A DNA stretch of 64,000 nt from Rhizobium leguminosarum (GTDB lineage Bacteria > Pseudomonadota > Alphaproteobacteria > Rhizobiales > Rhizobiaceae), in the NCBI RefSeq assembly GCF_002953715.1, contig NZ_CP025015.1, positions 248,001 through 312,000 of the forward strand. Reading direction: 5' to 3'. The translations under genes were made by a program, and so were the position numbers. Below are positions 43,428 through 52,971 of this stretch, piece after piece (positions within the stretch are counted from its first letter, which is position 1; each line of letters begins with the position of its first letter). The notes under the pieces are model-generated. The model did no database searches and had not been told where the DNA came from. It saw only the letters and a program-made list of their open reading frames with translations.

Positions 43428-43443
43428 CCGCTTACGTTGTATC

Positions 43444-43604
43444 CTATCGAACTTGGCCATTCGAAAAGGTTTGCCAATCGCGGTGTCCCGCAGCTTGCCC
43501 GCGGACAGCAAGGCCGGGCCATTCTGCAACGAATTCAGGAGCTATCGAAGCCATTTGGAACTGAGGTCACAATCGACAACGGTGTTGGAGTGATCGCTCT
43601 GTGA
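43444..43604 (+). pseudogene. CapA-family protein, 3' part separated by IS66
   Basis: Right after the second target repeat the frame continues as PIELGHSKRFANRGVPQLARG... and ends ...NGVGVIAL with a TGA at 43602. This is the usual C-terminal part of CapA-family proteins and adds 53 residues when one copy of GTTGTATC and the IS66 element are removed. Confidence 0.9.
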
Positions 43605-43685
43605 ATCCCGCACCGAACAGACGGCACGAGAGAGGATATTTTTTGCAGATGGAAATCGCGGAGCTACAGCATGAGAGCTCCGCTA

Positions 43686-44855
43686 TCACAAGGGAGCTGG
43701 TAAGACTGTCTTTACAAGGTTCGCCCAGTATCCGATCCCGTAGGGAAGAGCCTCATCGTTGAAGTCGTATGTTGGGTTATGGAGAGAAGCTGTTGAACCG
43801 TTGCCGATGAAAATCATAGCACCGGGTCGAGCTTCGAGCATGAACGCGAAGTCTTCCGATCCCATGACGGGCGCGAACTGGTCATCTACGCAGATCGGAC
43901 CCACCAGATTGCGGGCGGCGCTGATCGCGAGGTTCGTCTCCTCAGGAGAGTTGGTCATGATGGGATCAAGCCTGCGGTACTTAAATACGATCTCCGCGCC
44001 ATATCCGCTTGCTATCCCGCGCGCTACGGCAGGTATTTGCGTCTCAGCCAAGCCTCGAAGCTCATGCTTCAATGTTCTGACTGTCCCGGACAACGTCGCG
44101 GTCTCGGGTATCACATTGTAGGATTCCCCTGCGTGCATCTTGGTAATCGAGACGACCAACGATTCGAGCGGGTTCGTCGAGCGGGAGACTAACGGCTGGA
44201 GGCCGACGATGATTTGGCCTGCAATCACTATGGGATCGATGTTGCGATGAGGGCTGGCAGCATGTCCTCCTTGGCCCTTGATGACGATATCAAATTCGTC
44301 CAGCGCCGCCATAAAAGGACCGTCGCAAATTGCGAACCGCCCGACATCAAGGCCTGGCGAGTTGTCCATAGCAAAAACGCGGGATATTCCGAATCTATCC
44401 ATAATGCCTTCTTGAACCATCCGCTGCCCGCCAAGCGCATTTTCCTCAGCTGGCTGAAAGATCAAGGCAACGGTGCCGCCAAAGTTTGGGGCTTCGGCGA
44501 GAAATTTCGCGGCCCCGAGCAACATTGCCATGTGGCCATCGTGTCCACACGCGTGCATTCTTCCAGACATTTTGGATGACCACGGTTTGTTCGATCTTTC
44601 CTCGATGCGGACAGCATCCATCTCCGCCCTCAAGCCAATCGTCGGGCCACCACGATGATTTCCTTCAATCAGTGCAACCAAACCGGTCTCCGCAAGGCCA
44701 GTCTCGATATGATTGACGCCGAACGATCGGAGTGTTCCTTCCAGGTAAGCTGCGGTTGAGTGCAAATCATAATCAAGCTCTGGATGCTGATGAAGGTGGC
44801 GGCGCCACTTTGTCGCCTCCTTCACCAAAGGCCTGAAGGTTTTAAGATCGTGCAT
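43686..44855 (-). CDS. M20D amidohydrolase (N-acyl-amino acid hydrolase), copy 1
   Basis: A 389-residue M20D metallohydrolase related to hippurate hydrolase and IAA-amino acid hydrolase. Metal and catalytic motifs: AEMDAVRIEE, HACGHDGHMAML and FQPAEENALGGQ; the C-terminal GSEDFAFMLEARPG is also typical. Such enzymes remove an acyl group from an amino-acid nitrogen. It is strongly similar to the copy at 57363-58526. ATG at 44855 follows AAAGGAAAG. A role in deacylating an N-acyl diamino acid is inferred from the neighbours. It could also hydrolyse plant auxin conjugates. Confidence 0.88.
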   Translation of the reverse strand: MHDLKTFRPLVKEATKWRRHLHQHPELDYDLHSTAAYLEGTLRSFGVNHIETGLAETGLVALIEGNHRGGPTIGLRAEMDAVRIEERSNKPWSSKMSGRMHACGHDGHMAMLLGAAKFLAEAPNFGGTVALIFQPAEENALGGQRMVQEGIMDRFGISRVFAMDNSPGLDVGRFAICDGPFMAALDEFDIVIKGQGGHAASPHRNIDPIVIAGQIIVGLQPLVSRSTNPLESLVVSITKMHAGESYNVIPETATLSGTVRTLKHELRGLAETQIPAVARGIASGYGAEIVFKYRRLDPIMTNSPEETNLAISAARNLVGPICVDDQFAPVMGSEDFAFMLEARPGAMIFIGNGSTASLHNPTYDFNDEALPYGIGYWANLVKTVLPAPL

Positions 44856-45147
44856 GGTGCTTTCCTTTGACTTTCGTCACTGCTGAAATCCGGCCGGACC
44901 ATGGTTCCGTTAAACCAAGCAGGGTGTCAAATTCAGACTTTCTATACAATAAATCTTGATCCGCTATGGATGACATAATGATTATGAACGGTGCCCCGCT
45001 GGCTTTAAAGGGGTGTAGTGAGCTGGGCGTTTCGCGGCCACGAACGATGACTTCAAAGTGACCAGCTCCTGCTGCAGAAAAAGCCAGAAGAATTATTCTT
45101 CGTCGAAGCCAACATCATGATTTCATGTGGATCGAATCCTGACAAAG

Positions 45148-46074
45148 TTACGGTGATTGCGGCAATCTCGCCTGCCATCTTCCATCCTTGATCAACTGGC
45201 GCACTACCTTCGGAAGCAGCCCTCGGATGGCGGCAACTTCAGCCGAACGCTCATCTCGTGCATTCACCGCAAGTATTACCGACCTCGATACTGATGGGTT
45301 TATGATCTTCGCCATTCGTACAAGACCGAGTGACGTTTCGCGCTGGACTGCGGAGGGTGTCAATATGGAGTGAGCTTTGCCATCTGCGACCATGTCTATG
45401 ATCGTTGAGAGCGAATCTATCTCGTACCGGACGTCTAAGAAGACATTGTGCATTTTTGCTGCGTCAGTCACGGCTCTCTGAACACTGGTGACATTCATGG
45501 GAACAGCCAGGGGAAAAGCGCTTAACTGATCAAGAGAAATAACATTTTCAAAAGGGGGGCTGCCCGGAGGGATGATCAGACAGAATTCCTCTTCAGCGAG
45601 GACGTCATAATACGAACCGTCATCTTTCATGGTGTAGAAGACAGCGAGGTTGAATCGGCCCGCAAGCATCATTTCTTCAATCGAACCGCTCATCCCTTCA
45701 ACAATCTTTAGCGAGACTTTTGGGAAGCGCTCGTTCGCCATATTAAGTAACTCTGGTGCCATAAAGCGTGCCGGACCGGACGGCAGTGCGATGGACACTT
45801 CACCCACGGGTATCTTCGGCTTGCTGGTAAGCTCTTCCTCGGCAATACTCACCTGATTCAAAATAATGCGCGCGTGGTGCAGCAATCGCGAGCCAGCCGG
45901 TGTCAGAGTGACGCCGCTACGCTCACGGACGAGGAGCTTGGTTCCTAAGCCGTCTTCCATCTCTCGCACATGAAGACTAAGCGCGCTTTGCGCGACGTTC
46001 ATATACTCCGCGGCTCGGGTAAATCCGCCTGCCTCGGCTATGCCAACGAAATATTTTAACTTCTTAAGATCCAC
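45148..46074 (-). CDS. LysR-type transcriptional regulator
   Basis: A 308-residue LTTR of normal length when started at the GTG at 46074 (VDLKKLKYFVGIAEAGGFTRAAEYMNVAQSALS...). The winged HTH occupies residues 1-60 and the effector domain about 90-300 (VSIALPSGPARFMAPELL; FCLIIPPGSPPF). The frame stays open upstream to 46317 but that part has no homology and would overlap the amidohydrolase gene. It lies among the catabolic genes, in the same direction, and probably responds to their substrate. Confidence 0.88.
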   Translation of the reverse strand: MDLKKLKYFVGIAEAGGFTRAAEYMNVAQSALSLHVREMEDGLGTKLLVRERSGVTLTPAGSRLLHHARIILNQVSIAEEELTSKPKIPVGEVSIALPSGPARFMAPELLNMANERFPKVSLKIVEGMSGSIEEMMLAGRFNLAVFYTMKDDGSYYDVLAEEEFCLIIPPGSPPFENVISLDQLSAFPLAVPMNVTSVQRAVTDAAKMHNVFLDVRYEIDSLSTIIDMVADGKAHSILTPSAVQRETSLGLVRMAKIINPSVSRSVILAVNARDERSAEVAAIRGLLPKVVRQLIKDGRWQARLPQSP

Positions 46075-46309
46075 TCTGGTCGTCCGTAATTCGCTGAACT
46101 TCCAGTAGTATCGCAAATCGAGATGGATAGAAAGGTTTCTTTGAAATTTCGCCTGCGGTCGCACTATAACTACGAGTACTGTGCCGTTAGTCTCTGCTGA
46201 TTGGGCTTCCGATGGGCGAGCTAGCAGCCGATCATCTGAAAAAACGATAAGCCCAGTTCCGGGTAGCCGATTCTTTCTCGGCGGCAACATAAGGGACGCA
46301 ACACCGCTC

Positions 46310-47743
46310 TCAGTCATCGAGTCCGTAAACGTTACGGTTGTTCTTGTAGAGTATCATCCTTGCGGCATCGATGGCTTCCTCCCCCGACAGGCTTCCACCA
46401 ATGACATGATCCGTTAGGGCCTTTGCCAGGTATCGTTTCCCCCACCGACCTGCGAGCCAATACAATTCTGGAATATGGTATGCATCGCTCGCAAAAAGGA
46501 TTTTTGAGAGCGGTACCACCTCCATCACCTGCATATATCGCTGATACAAATTCTGATGCACGTGAGGCGTCATAATCGAGAGTTCGAAGTAGCAGTTGGG
46601 GTAAAGGTGACTGAGCCAGGCGGCCTTACCGACCGAGGGATAGCCAGCATGCAGTGGAATAATTTTGGGCATGCGCATCATGTTGTCGCGGTCAAACCGG
46701 ACAACCTCTTCCAAGTAAAAAGGGTCTTGATTGCGGAGGACCACGTCGGGAGCTTCACCATCTCCCGCGTGAATCTGCATGGGCATGTTGCGCTTGAGGC
46801 ACTCCTCGAGCGCGAGGGTGAACGTGTAGCGGCGCAAATCCTTGGTAACTTCCGCAGCAGACTCGCGGTCCATATCAGGCAACTTGCTGAAAGAACTTCT
46901 CAGCGCCTCCCAGGATACTCTTGCAGAATTCCGGTCGTGCAGCGGTCGGATGAGGCCAATGAACGGCAGGAGGTATGATTTCATCCCGTAAGATTTCTTC
47001 CCGAAATTGCCGTTGCCATCTAAAGTCTCGTGCAGCCTTTTGATGTAGCGCTGCTCGAACTCGTCAAAAGAAATGTCAAGATGGAAGAACTCTCTCTGGA
47101 TCTCTTCAATGCGGCTGATTCGGTTTGACCGGCATGGTAAGATCGCCTCCTCGAAGCGGGCAATTGCTTCACCTCCCCGATCCTCGTGGTAGCCGGTCTC
47201 CAGCATGATGTTTTCGTAATTGACGTCGCGAAAAAGGCTGTTCACATACGTCCAGTAGTTCTTGCCGCGGTCATTGCGGGCCTCGATGACTGCGTCCAGT
47301 GTTGCCTCGCAGCCGAGAAACTGGGCCATTTCCTTCACCAGGAACTTAATGAAAATTCCTTGGGAAATGTCTCCGGTTACTGCATCTACCTTGCCCTGAA
47401 TGTCATAAATCCTATTGAGATCATGCCTCCTGGCTTCATTCCCGTTGAGCCACTCTGTGTAGATGCCCTTTGGAAAGTATGCCGCCATTGGCATTCCCGC
47501 CAATGAGATGCGCTCCAGGTAACGCTTTGGCGTCGTGATCGCATCCTGATCGGTGATGACGTGGCAATGAGTGTCGTCGATCGGCAGCGCATCAACTGCC
47601 TCGAATATTGCCGCAAACTCCGGTTCCTGCCTCGAGAGGAACAGCGGTAGGTGCTCCAGATGATACAAGCCGCTTCGGTTTGGGCCGGTCGTCTGAACAC
47701 TGGCCGTTGAGCCAGCGTGCGGGTCTTTTGAATGCTCTGTCAT
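46310..47743 (-). CDS. FluG-like amidohydrolase (Amidohydro_2 family)
   Basis: A 477-residue TIM-barrel amidohydrolase. Metal-binding motifs: DTHCHVITD near residue 56, QIHAGDGEAPDV, PLHAGYPSVGKAA and the ASDAYHIPELYW end segment. This arrangement is seen in the N-terminal domain of FluG/nodulin-6-like proteins and in related stand-alone enzymes, whose substrates are mostly unknown; amide or gamma-glutamyl bonds are plausible. ATG follows AGGAGG. It lies 37 bp after the M24 hydrolase gene and belongs to the same array. Confidence 0.8.
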   Translation of the reverse strand: MTEHSKDPHAGSTASVQTTGPNRSGLYHLEHLPLFLSRQEPEFAAIFEAVDALPIDDTHCHVITDQDAITTPKRYLERISLAGMPMAAYFPKGIYTEWLNGNEARRHDLNRIYDIQGKVDAVTGDISQGIFIKFLVKEMAQFLGCEATLDAVIEARNDRGKNYWTYVNSLFRDVNYENIMLETGYHEDRGGEAIARFEEAILPCRSNRISRIEEIQREFFHLDISFDEFEQRYIKRLHETLDGNGNFGKKSYGMKSYLLPFIGLIRPLHDRNSARVSWEALRSSFSKLPDMDRESAAEVTKDLRRYTFTLALEECLKRNMPMQIHAGDGEAPDVVLRNQDPFYLEEVVRFDRDNMMRMPKIIPLHAGYPSVGKAAWLSHLYPNCYFELSIMTPHVHQNLYQRYMQVMEVVPLSKILFASDAYHIPELYWLAGRWGKRYLAKALTDHVIGGSLSGEEAIDAARMILYKNNRNVYGLDD

Positions 47744-47780
47744 TGCGGCCTCCTATTTTTTACAATGCGCGACATGCAAG

Positions 47781-48953
47781 TCACGAAACTTGGAATATCT
47801 CTCTTGGCGCGGTGGTAAGAACATCGACGCCGGTGCGGGTGACCCGAAAGGTTTCGCTAATTACATAGCCGAACTCTTCATCGATCCAGTTTCCAAGCAT
47901 TAAATGAAAGGTCATGTTTGGTTGCAGCACGGTCATGTCGCCGTCACGCAGGCTAGCGGTCGGTTCTGTCCAGCCAATCCCATGGGCGTAGCCGCAACGG
48001 GATTCCTTTGTCAGTCCCCTTTTCTCGATGGTCCGATAAAAAGCGTTAGCAACGTCGCTGCAGGTCGCTCCTGGTCGAACGGACGCGAGCGCAGCATCAA
48101 GCCCTTCCAGTTGAATATCATGGACCCTGCGGAGCCGGTCTGATGGAGGACCAATTGAGTAGGTGCGCATGAGCGCTGCACAGTAGCCATGGCGGGATCC
48201 GGCAAGCTCGATGTTGACTTGCGAACCTTGGCGGAAGGTGTCTTCGGTCCAGGGGATATGGCATGTCCCGGTTCGCGGCGTCGAGCAGATCGCTATCTCT
48301 TCAAGCCGCGTGCCCGGCTTTCCGTTGACGCCTCGGATCAAGACGGAGGCAATCTCAGCGCATGCATCGGCTTCGCGCACTCCAGCGCGAATGACCTCTG
48401 CGGCGCGGGCGATGGCGGCGTCTGAAATCGCGGCCGCTTGCCGCATGATGTCAATCTCAAGATCGGATTTGATGAGACGAATCCAGGTGACTGCCTTCGT
48501 GCAGTCAACGACGTTGGATGCTTCCAAACGTCTTTTGAATTTCTCGGCGGTGAGTGGGGAAAGGCTGAATTCCTCAATACCGATCCGTTTGTCCGCAAAG
48601 CCCGCTTTCTGAAGGTATTCGATAATAGCGTCGTATCCGTCCTTATCCGGGTGAGCAACCAACTCCTCTGGATAGGCGATAATTTTCTCCCTCTCCATAA
48701 AGCACTGGTGCAAAGCGGCGGGGGCATCCATGCGTCGCAAAATGAAGACGGGCTCTTCCCCCTCCGCAAAAACCACCAAGGCTTGGGGTACATAGGCTGA
48801 TCGAGCGGTGTAACCGGTAAGATAAGTGATGTTGTGTTGATCGGAAACAACGAGCGCCTCGACATCTCGCCGCGCCATTTCAGATTTTACCAGTGTAAGA
48901 CGCCGCAGATACTCGTCCCGAGGGAAGGCCGGTGGTGCCTTGCTTATGGTCAT
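47781..48953 (-). CDS. M24-family hydrolase (DoeA/EutD-like), copy 2
   Basis: A 390-residue creatinase/prolidase-fold protein. N-terminal domain FPRDEYLRRLTLVKSEMARRDVEALVV; C-terminal pita-bread domain with VNIELAGSRHGYCAALMRTY, CGYAHGIGWTEPTASL and LQPNMTFHLMLGNWIDEEFG. Some aspartate/histidine metal ligands of true prolidases are replaced, as in creatinase and ectoine hydrolase, which open amide-like bonds without metal. I start at the second ATG (48953) with AAGGA 8 nt upstream; the ATG at 48962 touches that site. Similar to the copy at 51793-52971. Confidence 0.85.
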   Translation of the reverse strand: MTISKAPPAFPRDEYLRRLTLVKSEMARRDVEALVVSDQHNITYLTGYTARSAYVPQALVVFAEGEEPVFILRRMDAPAALHQCFMEREKIIAYPEELVAHPDKDGYDAIIEYLQKAGFADKRIGIEEFSLSPLTAEKFKRRLEASNVVDCTKAVTWIRLIKSDLEIDIMRQAAAISDAAIARAAEVIRAGVREADACAEIASVLIRGVNGKPGTRLEEIAICSTPRTGTCHIPWTEDTFRQGSQVNIELAGSRHGYCAALMRTYSIGPPSDRLRRVHDIQLEGLDAALASVRPGATCSDVANAFYRTIEKRGLTKESRCGYAHGIGWTEPTASLRDGDMTVLQPNMTFHLMLGNWIDEEFGYVISETFRVTRTGVDVLTTAPREIFQVS

Positions 48954-48996
48954 GATGGTCATCCTTTATATGAAATTTTTGCTGACAGATCAGCTT

Positions 48997-49746
48997 TTAA
49001 GACCAGGGTTTCGAGCCGAGCCTGGCGTAGGATCGCGGGGCAACGGACTCCATGAGCATTCTGCCCAAAGTGGTGACGTCGTAGACTGGCAGCCCGGTGG
49101 ATCGGCGGAGTGAACGAGCAATTCGCGGGAACATGGTACACTCGAGCAATAATGCCTTGATTTCAGGATGTTTCTCCCGCAACTGCTCCACACGCGAACA
49201 GACATCCTCTCGCAGGACACTTAGTTCTGTCCGCACCGGCGGTCTTTTCATCTCGTTTTGCCAAGTTGGCGTGTTTTCGATTCCGCTAACAACCACCCGA
49301 GAAATGTCACAGGGATCTGACAAGCCGAGCAGTTCGGTCCCAAAGTGCGTGGAATCAAAGGTCAGGACAGCAAGCTTTGCTCCGCCCGACAACTGTCGAA
49401 CGATCATTGATGTCAGCAAGAGGGCTGACACAGCAACCGGAACGGGGACAGCAGCCGCAATTGCGGCCTGGTGCCGAATTGAAAAGCCACAGTCTGCTGT
49501 AATCGCTGTAGCTCCACGGCCGACAAGGCACTTCGCTGCCGCGATGTAAGGTCCTTCCAGGGATGGATCACCACGAACGACAACATCCGCCCATGCCCCG
49601 GAAACAGTCTCCCGAATGGCCGGGAATGTGAAAATCGATGAGTCCTGCAAGGACCCAGACACAAGTGACCCGTTTGGGTCAGACCCTGGCTCAAGATCCA
49701 GAATTCCGAGGATGCCATTGCTAATTGTAGCTCGTTCTTCACACAT
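48997..49746 (-). CDS. Asp/Glu racemase-family protein (EutA-like), copy 2
   Basis: A 249-residue protein of the aspartate/glutamate racemase, maleate isomerase and arylmalonate decarboxylase superfamily. Both catalytic cysteines are present in ITADCGFSIRHQ and LLLECTMFPRIA. I start at the ATG at 49746 (MCEERATISNGILGIL), just after the preceding gene ends; the frame to 49872 overlaps it. In ectoine catabolism operons a member of this superfamily is called EutA, with uncertain function. The next gene upstream is a paralogue. Confidence 0.8.
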   Translation of the reverse strand: MCEERATISNGILGILDLEPGSDPNGSLVSGSLQDSSIFTFPAIRETVSGAWADVVVRGDPSLEGPYIAAAKCLVGRGATAITADCGFSIRHQAAIAAAVPVPVAVSALLLTSMIVRQLSGGAKLAVLTFDSTHFGTELLGLSDPCDISRVVVSGIENTPTWQNEMKRPPVRTELSVLREDVCSRVEQLREKHPEIKALLLECTMFPRIARSLRRSTGLPVYDVTTLGRMLMESVAPRSYARLGSKPWS

Positions 49747-49789
49747 GTTGGCACCAGTGGCTTGTGAGGGAATTGAAATACCCGGGATG

Positions 49790-50497
49790 TCACGGGGAGT
49801 GGTTGGCGCCACGCTGATCCCTGACCGGGCTGACTTCGAGGAGCATTTTCGCCAGACTGACATAGTCTGCAATCATCAAGCCGGTCTCACGGCGCACGGC
49901 GTCGGCCGCGAGCGGGAAGGCAGCGCATTCGAACACAAGTGCGGCGACTTCAGGCTCACGCTTAAGCAGCGATCGTGTGGCTATCAACACATCTTCAACT
50001 ATGGCTGATGGCGGTAGGTCCGGAATGGGCTCGGCCAATTGCCTCCACGTCTCAGACCCTTCGATGCCGGCTACGGCGACATCGATCTGAGCCGATGACC
50101 ATCCCGCCGCGGCAAAGTGTATTTCCCCCATCCGTGTGGCATCATAGGTAAGGATTCCGACTCTCTTACCCTTGGGAACAGTCGTCGCAGCGAACGGCAC
50201 CAAAGAGAGGCTCGACAGGGCGACCGGTACGTTTACAGCCGCTGCAAGCTTGCTTTGGAATAGCGCCGTAAATCCGCAATTAGAGGTGATCGCGCACACG
50301 CCGTCGTTCTCCAGTTGCCGAGCGCAACGGATATAAGCGTCAAGAACATCCTCATCCCCGTCTACGATCGTTCTTACCGTGGCTCCTGGTACCGCAGTTT
50401 GCAGGGTTGCAAACGAAAATGTATTGGGATTGCAAAGCGCCCCGGCATGGGTGATTGGCCGGTTTTCCAAAAGAAGTAGACCTAGGGTCTTCTCCAC
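49790..50497 (-). CDS. Asp/Glu racemase-family protein (EutA-like), copy 1
   Basis: A 235-residue paralogue of the following gene with the cysteines in AITSNCGFTALFQ and LVFECAAFPLAAD. The GTG start at 50497 has GGAGG 6 nt upstream. Both copies have the N-terminal half (LLLLENRPITHAGAL / ILGILDLEPGS) that differs from true amino acid racemases. They may act as two subunits or on two stereocentres. Function is inferred only from family and context. Confidence 0.8.
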   Translation of the reverse strand: MEKTLGLLLLENRPITHAGALCNPNTFSFATLQTAVPGATVRTIVDGDEDVLDAYIRCARQLENDGVCAITSNCGFTALFQSKLAAAVNVPVALSSLSLVPFAATTVPKGKRVGILTYDATRMGEIHFAAAGWSSAQIDVAVAGIEGSETWRQLAEPIPDLPPSAIVEDVLIATRSLLKREPEVAALVFECAAFPLAADAVRRETGLMIADYVSLAKMLLEVSPVRDQRGANHSP

Positions 50498-50588
50498 TTT
50501 CCACCTCCAAAACTGAGAACTTCTTTCTGCCTAGAGCGAAATCGATATTCGCGGACAACTGGCGGCTAAACCTACCGGTTCAGCGGCG

Positions 50589-51662
50589 TCATTTCGCCTG
50601 CGTCAGCGCTGCAAGAGCCTGGCGATGGACCTGGTCGCACCGCGACAGGACCATCTCCTGCCAGTCCGGCAGTGCGGGGTTGTAGTGCTCCCGCGTGGCG
50701 TTTCTTATATGCTTCCCGATCTCGGTGTTGGCTTGATCTGGGTGGTATGCGAAAAGCCAATGATCGTTGCGGAGGACTTCACGGCCTTTGTCCGGACTGG
50801 AGGTGCCAAACTCCAGGCACACATAGGTGTGCCGACTCCCCAGCTCGCGCTGCCAGAACTCGTCTTGCGTACCCGTGATTGCGACTGACGATGAGGTTCC
50901 GAGGTCCGGCGACGTCACCGACGGTCCAAAGATCTCGAAGGCTCGATGATACCCCTCAAGACCTGAGGAAGTCTCGGTTTGAAGCTCGCCATAACCATAG
51001 GGGCCAAGCCCCGTGTGATAATCAACGACGATCACTTTTTGTCGCTGTGCAACCCGGTAATCCAAAGAGATTTTCTCCAGCACTTGCCGCGGCTCTGACG
51101 GGCACTTGCCTCCGAAAAACATGCCTTCGGGTCGGGAATATTGTCCCTTCTTCCGCGCCGTCTGAAACGCCGTCTCGCCACGGGTCGCCCGGAATTCCGC
51201 GATTGCGCGTTCTGCCACTGCCAAACTTTCGGCTGAAAGGTCAGATGGAACGAGATGATCTGCCAACTCGTCATAGCCTGGATTTTCCGGCAGCGGCTTG
51301 GAGAAATCGACAAAATTCCGATTAAGATCGCATCCCTCGGCTGTGACGCGCCGATCCCAGGCAAAGCCATACGCGTTTAAGGCGTGAATCAAGAGAATGC
51401 CGACAGATCCACCAAGGCTACCCGCCAACTGCGACTGAAGAAGGGACAGTTGCGCCGCAGATCCACAATAGCCCTCCACACCATGCGTGCCTGCGATAGT
51501 AACGAGCAGGCTGTTTGCATCGGGGTCTCCGAGATAGGCGACATCCGTAGAAAGTGGCTGCCCTTCAGGTCCACTCTCGCTCGATCGATAAGATTGGACC
51601 TTCGTCGCGTCGACAAAACGCGTCCGGGCTTCAAAATAAGTATCTGAAAACAGGTTCTTCAT
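50589..51662 (-). CDS. DUF2817 (M14-like) putative zinc carboxypeptidase/deacylase
   Basis: A 357-residue DUF2817 protein. The M14-like metal site is visible as TIAGTHGVEGYCGSAAQL (H and E), with DLNRNFVDF (substrate arginine) and VIVVDYHTGLGPYG (third ligand). The fold is related to carboxypeptidases and to the aspartoacylase/AstE group, to which the DABA deacetylase DoeB belongs. Here it may split an amide bond of the imported compound. It lies between the M24 and racemase genes of the same orientation. Confidence 0.8.
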   Translation of the reverse strand: MKNLFSDTYFEARTRFVDATKVQSYRSSESGPEGQPLSTDVAYLGDPDANSLLVTIAGTHGVEGYCGSAAQLSLLQSQLAGSLGGSVGILLIHALNAYGFAWDRRVTAEGCDLNRNFVDFSKPLPENPGYDELADHLVPSDLSAESLAVAERAIAEFRATRGETAFQTARKKGQYSRPEGMFFGGKCPSEPRQVLEKISLDYRVAQRQKVIVVDYHTGLGPYGYGELQTETSSGLEGYHRAFEIFGPSVTSPDLGTSSSVAITGTQDEFWQRELGSRHTYVCLEFGTSSPDKGREVLRNDHWLFAYHPDQANTEIGKHIRNATREHYNPALPDWQEMVLSRCDQVHRQALAALTQAK

Positions 51663-51792
51663 GGTGTCTTGTCACTATGGGCTGGGGGTGCGCGGGCGCC
51701 ACAGGATGTGACGCAAGCTCAGAAATTCGCGACCGCTATGGAGCTGGCGAAGCGTCTCACTTGCTGCTGGGCAAGAACCCAGCTGCGAGAGG

Positions 51793-52971
51793 TTAGGTGA
51801 TGGAGACCAGCTCCCGCTCGAACCGCGTCAGAGGCTCATTTCCTTCCTCAGTCACCAGGAATGATTGCGTGATCGCAATTCCAGTGTCATTCAGCCAAAG
51901 ACCGGACATGCAGTGGAACGCCATACCGGGCTGCAAGACTGTCTTGTCTCCCGGACGCAAGCTGACCGTGCGCTCACCCCATGTCGGCGGAAAACCGAGA
52001 CCTATCGAATAGCCGAGGCGTGCTTCTTTCTCGAAGCCGTGCTTTGCGATAGACCCACGCCACACCAGTTCGACCTCTTCGGCCGCCATGCCTGGACGGA
52101 TGCTGCTCATCGTGGTGTTCAAGCCCTCGACCACCGCCGCCGCAAGCCGGCGGTAACTGTCCGGCGGCCGGCCCAGAAATACTGTGCGCGTCATCGGGCA
52201 ATGGTAGTGAAGGCGCGATCCAGCGATCTCGATGTTGAGGGGCGCATCTTTCTTCATAGGGCGATCGGTCCACAAGCCATGTGGTGTTCGCACGCGTTCA
52301 TCGGCACAAAAATGCGGAGGGCTCGTCGTATAAACGCCACCGGCGTCGGGAAGCCCAGAGATCTGCGCCTTATATATCTCTGCAACCACGTCGCACTCAC
52401 GCACACCTGGGGCGCATTTTGCGACCGCTGCCGACATCGCAGCATCTACGATTTGACCCGCTTGGCGCATATAGGTCTGCTCTGCACCGCTCTTCACCAA
52501 CCGTACGCGATTGACAAGGAGTTCGGCATCCTCGAACCGAGCGTTCGGAAGGGAATTGACAAACTCGGCGTGGATGCGGGCAGTATAATAATACGCGCCC
52601 ATTTCAACGCCGATTACACCTCTATCGAGGCGCCGTTCCTTCAATATCTCCGATACCGGCTGAACGGGGTGTGAGGTGGTCGATTGAACAAAACTGTCTG
52701 GATACGCGCGAATGTTCTCCTCGCGCATATAGGTCGTATCGCGAGCCGAAACAGCGTCCATGAACCGGCCGATCCAGATCGGCTGATCCTCGTTGACGGC
52801 GACGACAAGGAACAGAGGCGCATAAAATGCCCACGCGTCGAAGCCCGTCAGATAGAAGATGTTGGCCGGATCAGAAAGTATGAGGGTATCAAGTCCTGAC
52901 GCTTGCATTTCCACTTTTGTCGCGGCAAGGCGCGCCTGGTACTCGGTTTCGGTGAAATAAAGGGCTGGCAT
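51793..52971 (-). CDS. M24-family hydrolase, close to ectoine hydrolase DoeA/EutD
   Basis: A 392-residue creatinase-fold hydrolase. From memory, the pattern is strongly that of DoeA: start MPALYFTETEYQARLAATK, AFYAPLFLVVAVNEDQPIWIG, FMDAVSARDTTYMREENI, VQSTTSHPVQPV, LNIEIAGSRLHYHCPMTRT and GLGFPPTWGERTVSLRPGDK. DoeA opens ectoine to N-acetyl-DABA. The ATG at 52971 has AGGAG 6 nt upstream, which decides the start over the frame from 53058. It is the first enzyme gene after the ABC permease. Whether the substrate is ectoine or a related cyclic or amide compound is open. Confidence 0.88.
   Translation of the reverse strand: MPALYFTETEYQARLAATKVEMQASGLDTLILSDPANIFYLTGFDAWAFYAPLFLVVAVNEDQPIWIGRFMDAVSARDTTYMREENIRAYPDSFVQSTTSHPVQPVSEILKERRLDRGVIGVEMGAYYYTARIHAEFVNSLPNARFEDAELLVNRVRLVKSGAEQTYMRQAGQIVDAAMSAAVAKCAPGVRECDVVAEIYKAQISGLPDAGGVYTTSPPHFCADERVRTPHGLWTDRPMKKDAPLNIEIAGSRLHYHCPMTRTVFLGRPPDSYRRLAAAVVEGLNTTMSSIRPGMAAEEVELVWRGSIAKHGFEKEARLGYSIGLGFPPTWGERTVSLRPGDKTVLQPGMAFHCMSGLWLNDTGIAITQSFLVTEEGNEPLTRFERELVSIT

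Larger units (their letters stand above)
40928..43435 (+). mobile_element. Complete IS66-family element with 8-bp target duplication
   Basis: The 2508-bp element is flanked by GTTGTATC at 40920-40927 and 43436-43443, the 8-bp duplication typical of IS66. Its ends are inverted repeats starting GTAAGCG (left GTAAGCGCGTAGG, right in reverse GTAAGCGGTTAGC). It contains the usual three genes tnpA-tnpB-tnpC. The perfect target repeat and intact genes suggest a recent insertion. Confidence 0.95.

Noticed and set aside
46075..46317. 80-residue extension of the LysR protein
   Set aside because: No homology, overlaps the amidohydrolase gene, and the GTG at 46074 gives a normal 308-residue LTTR.
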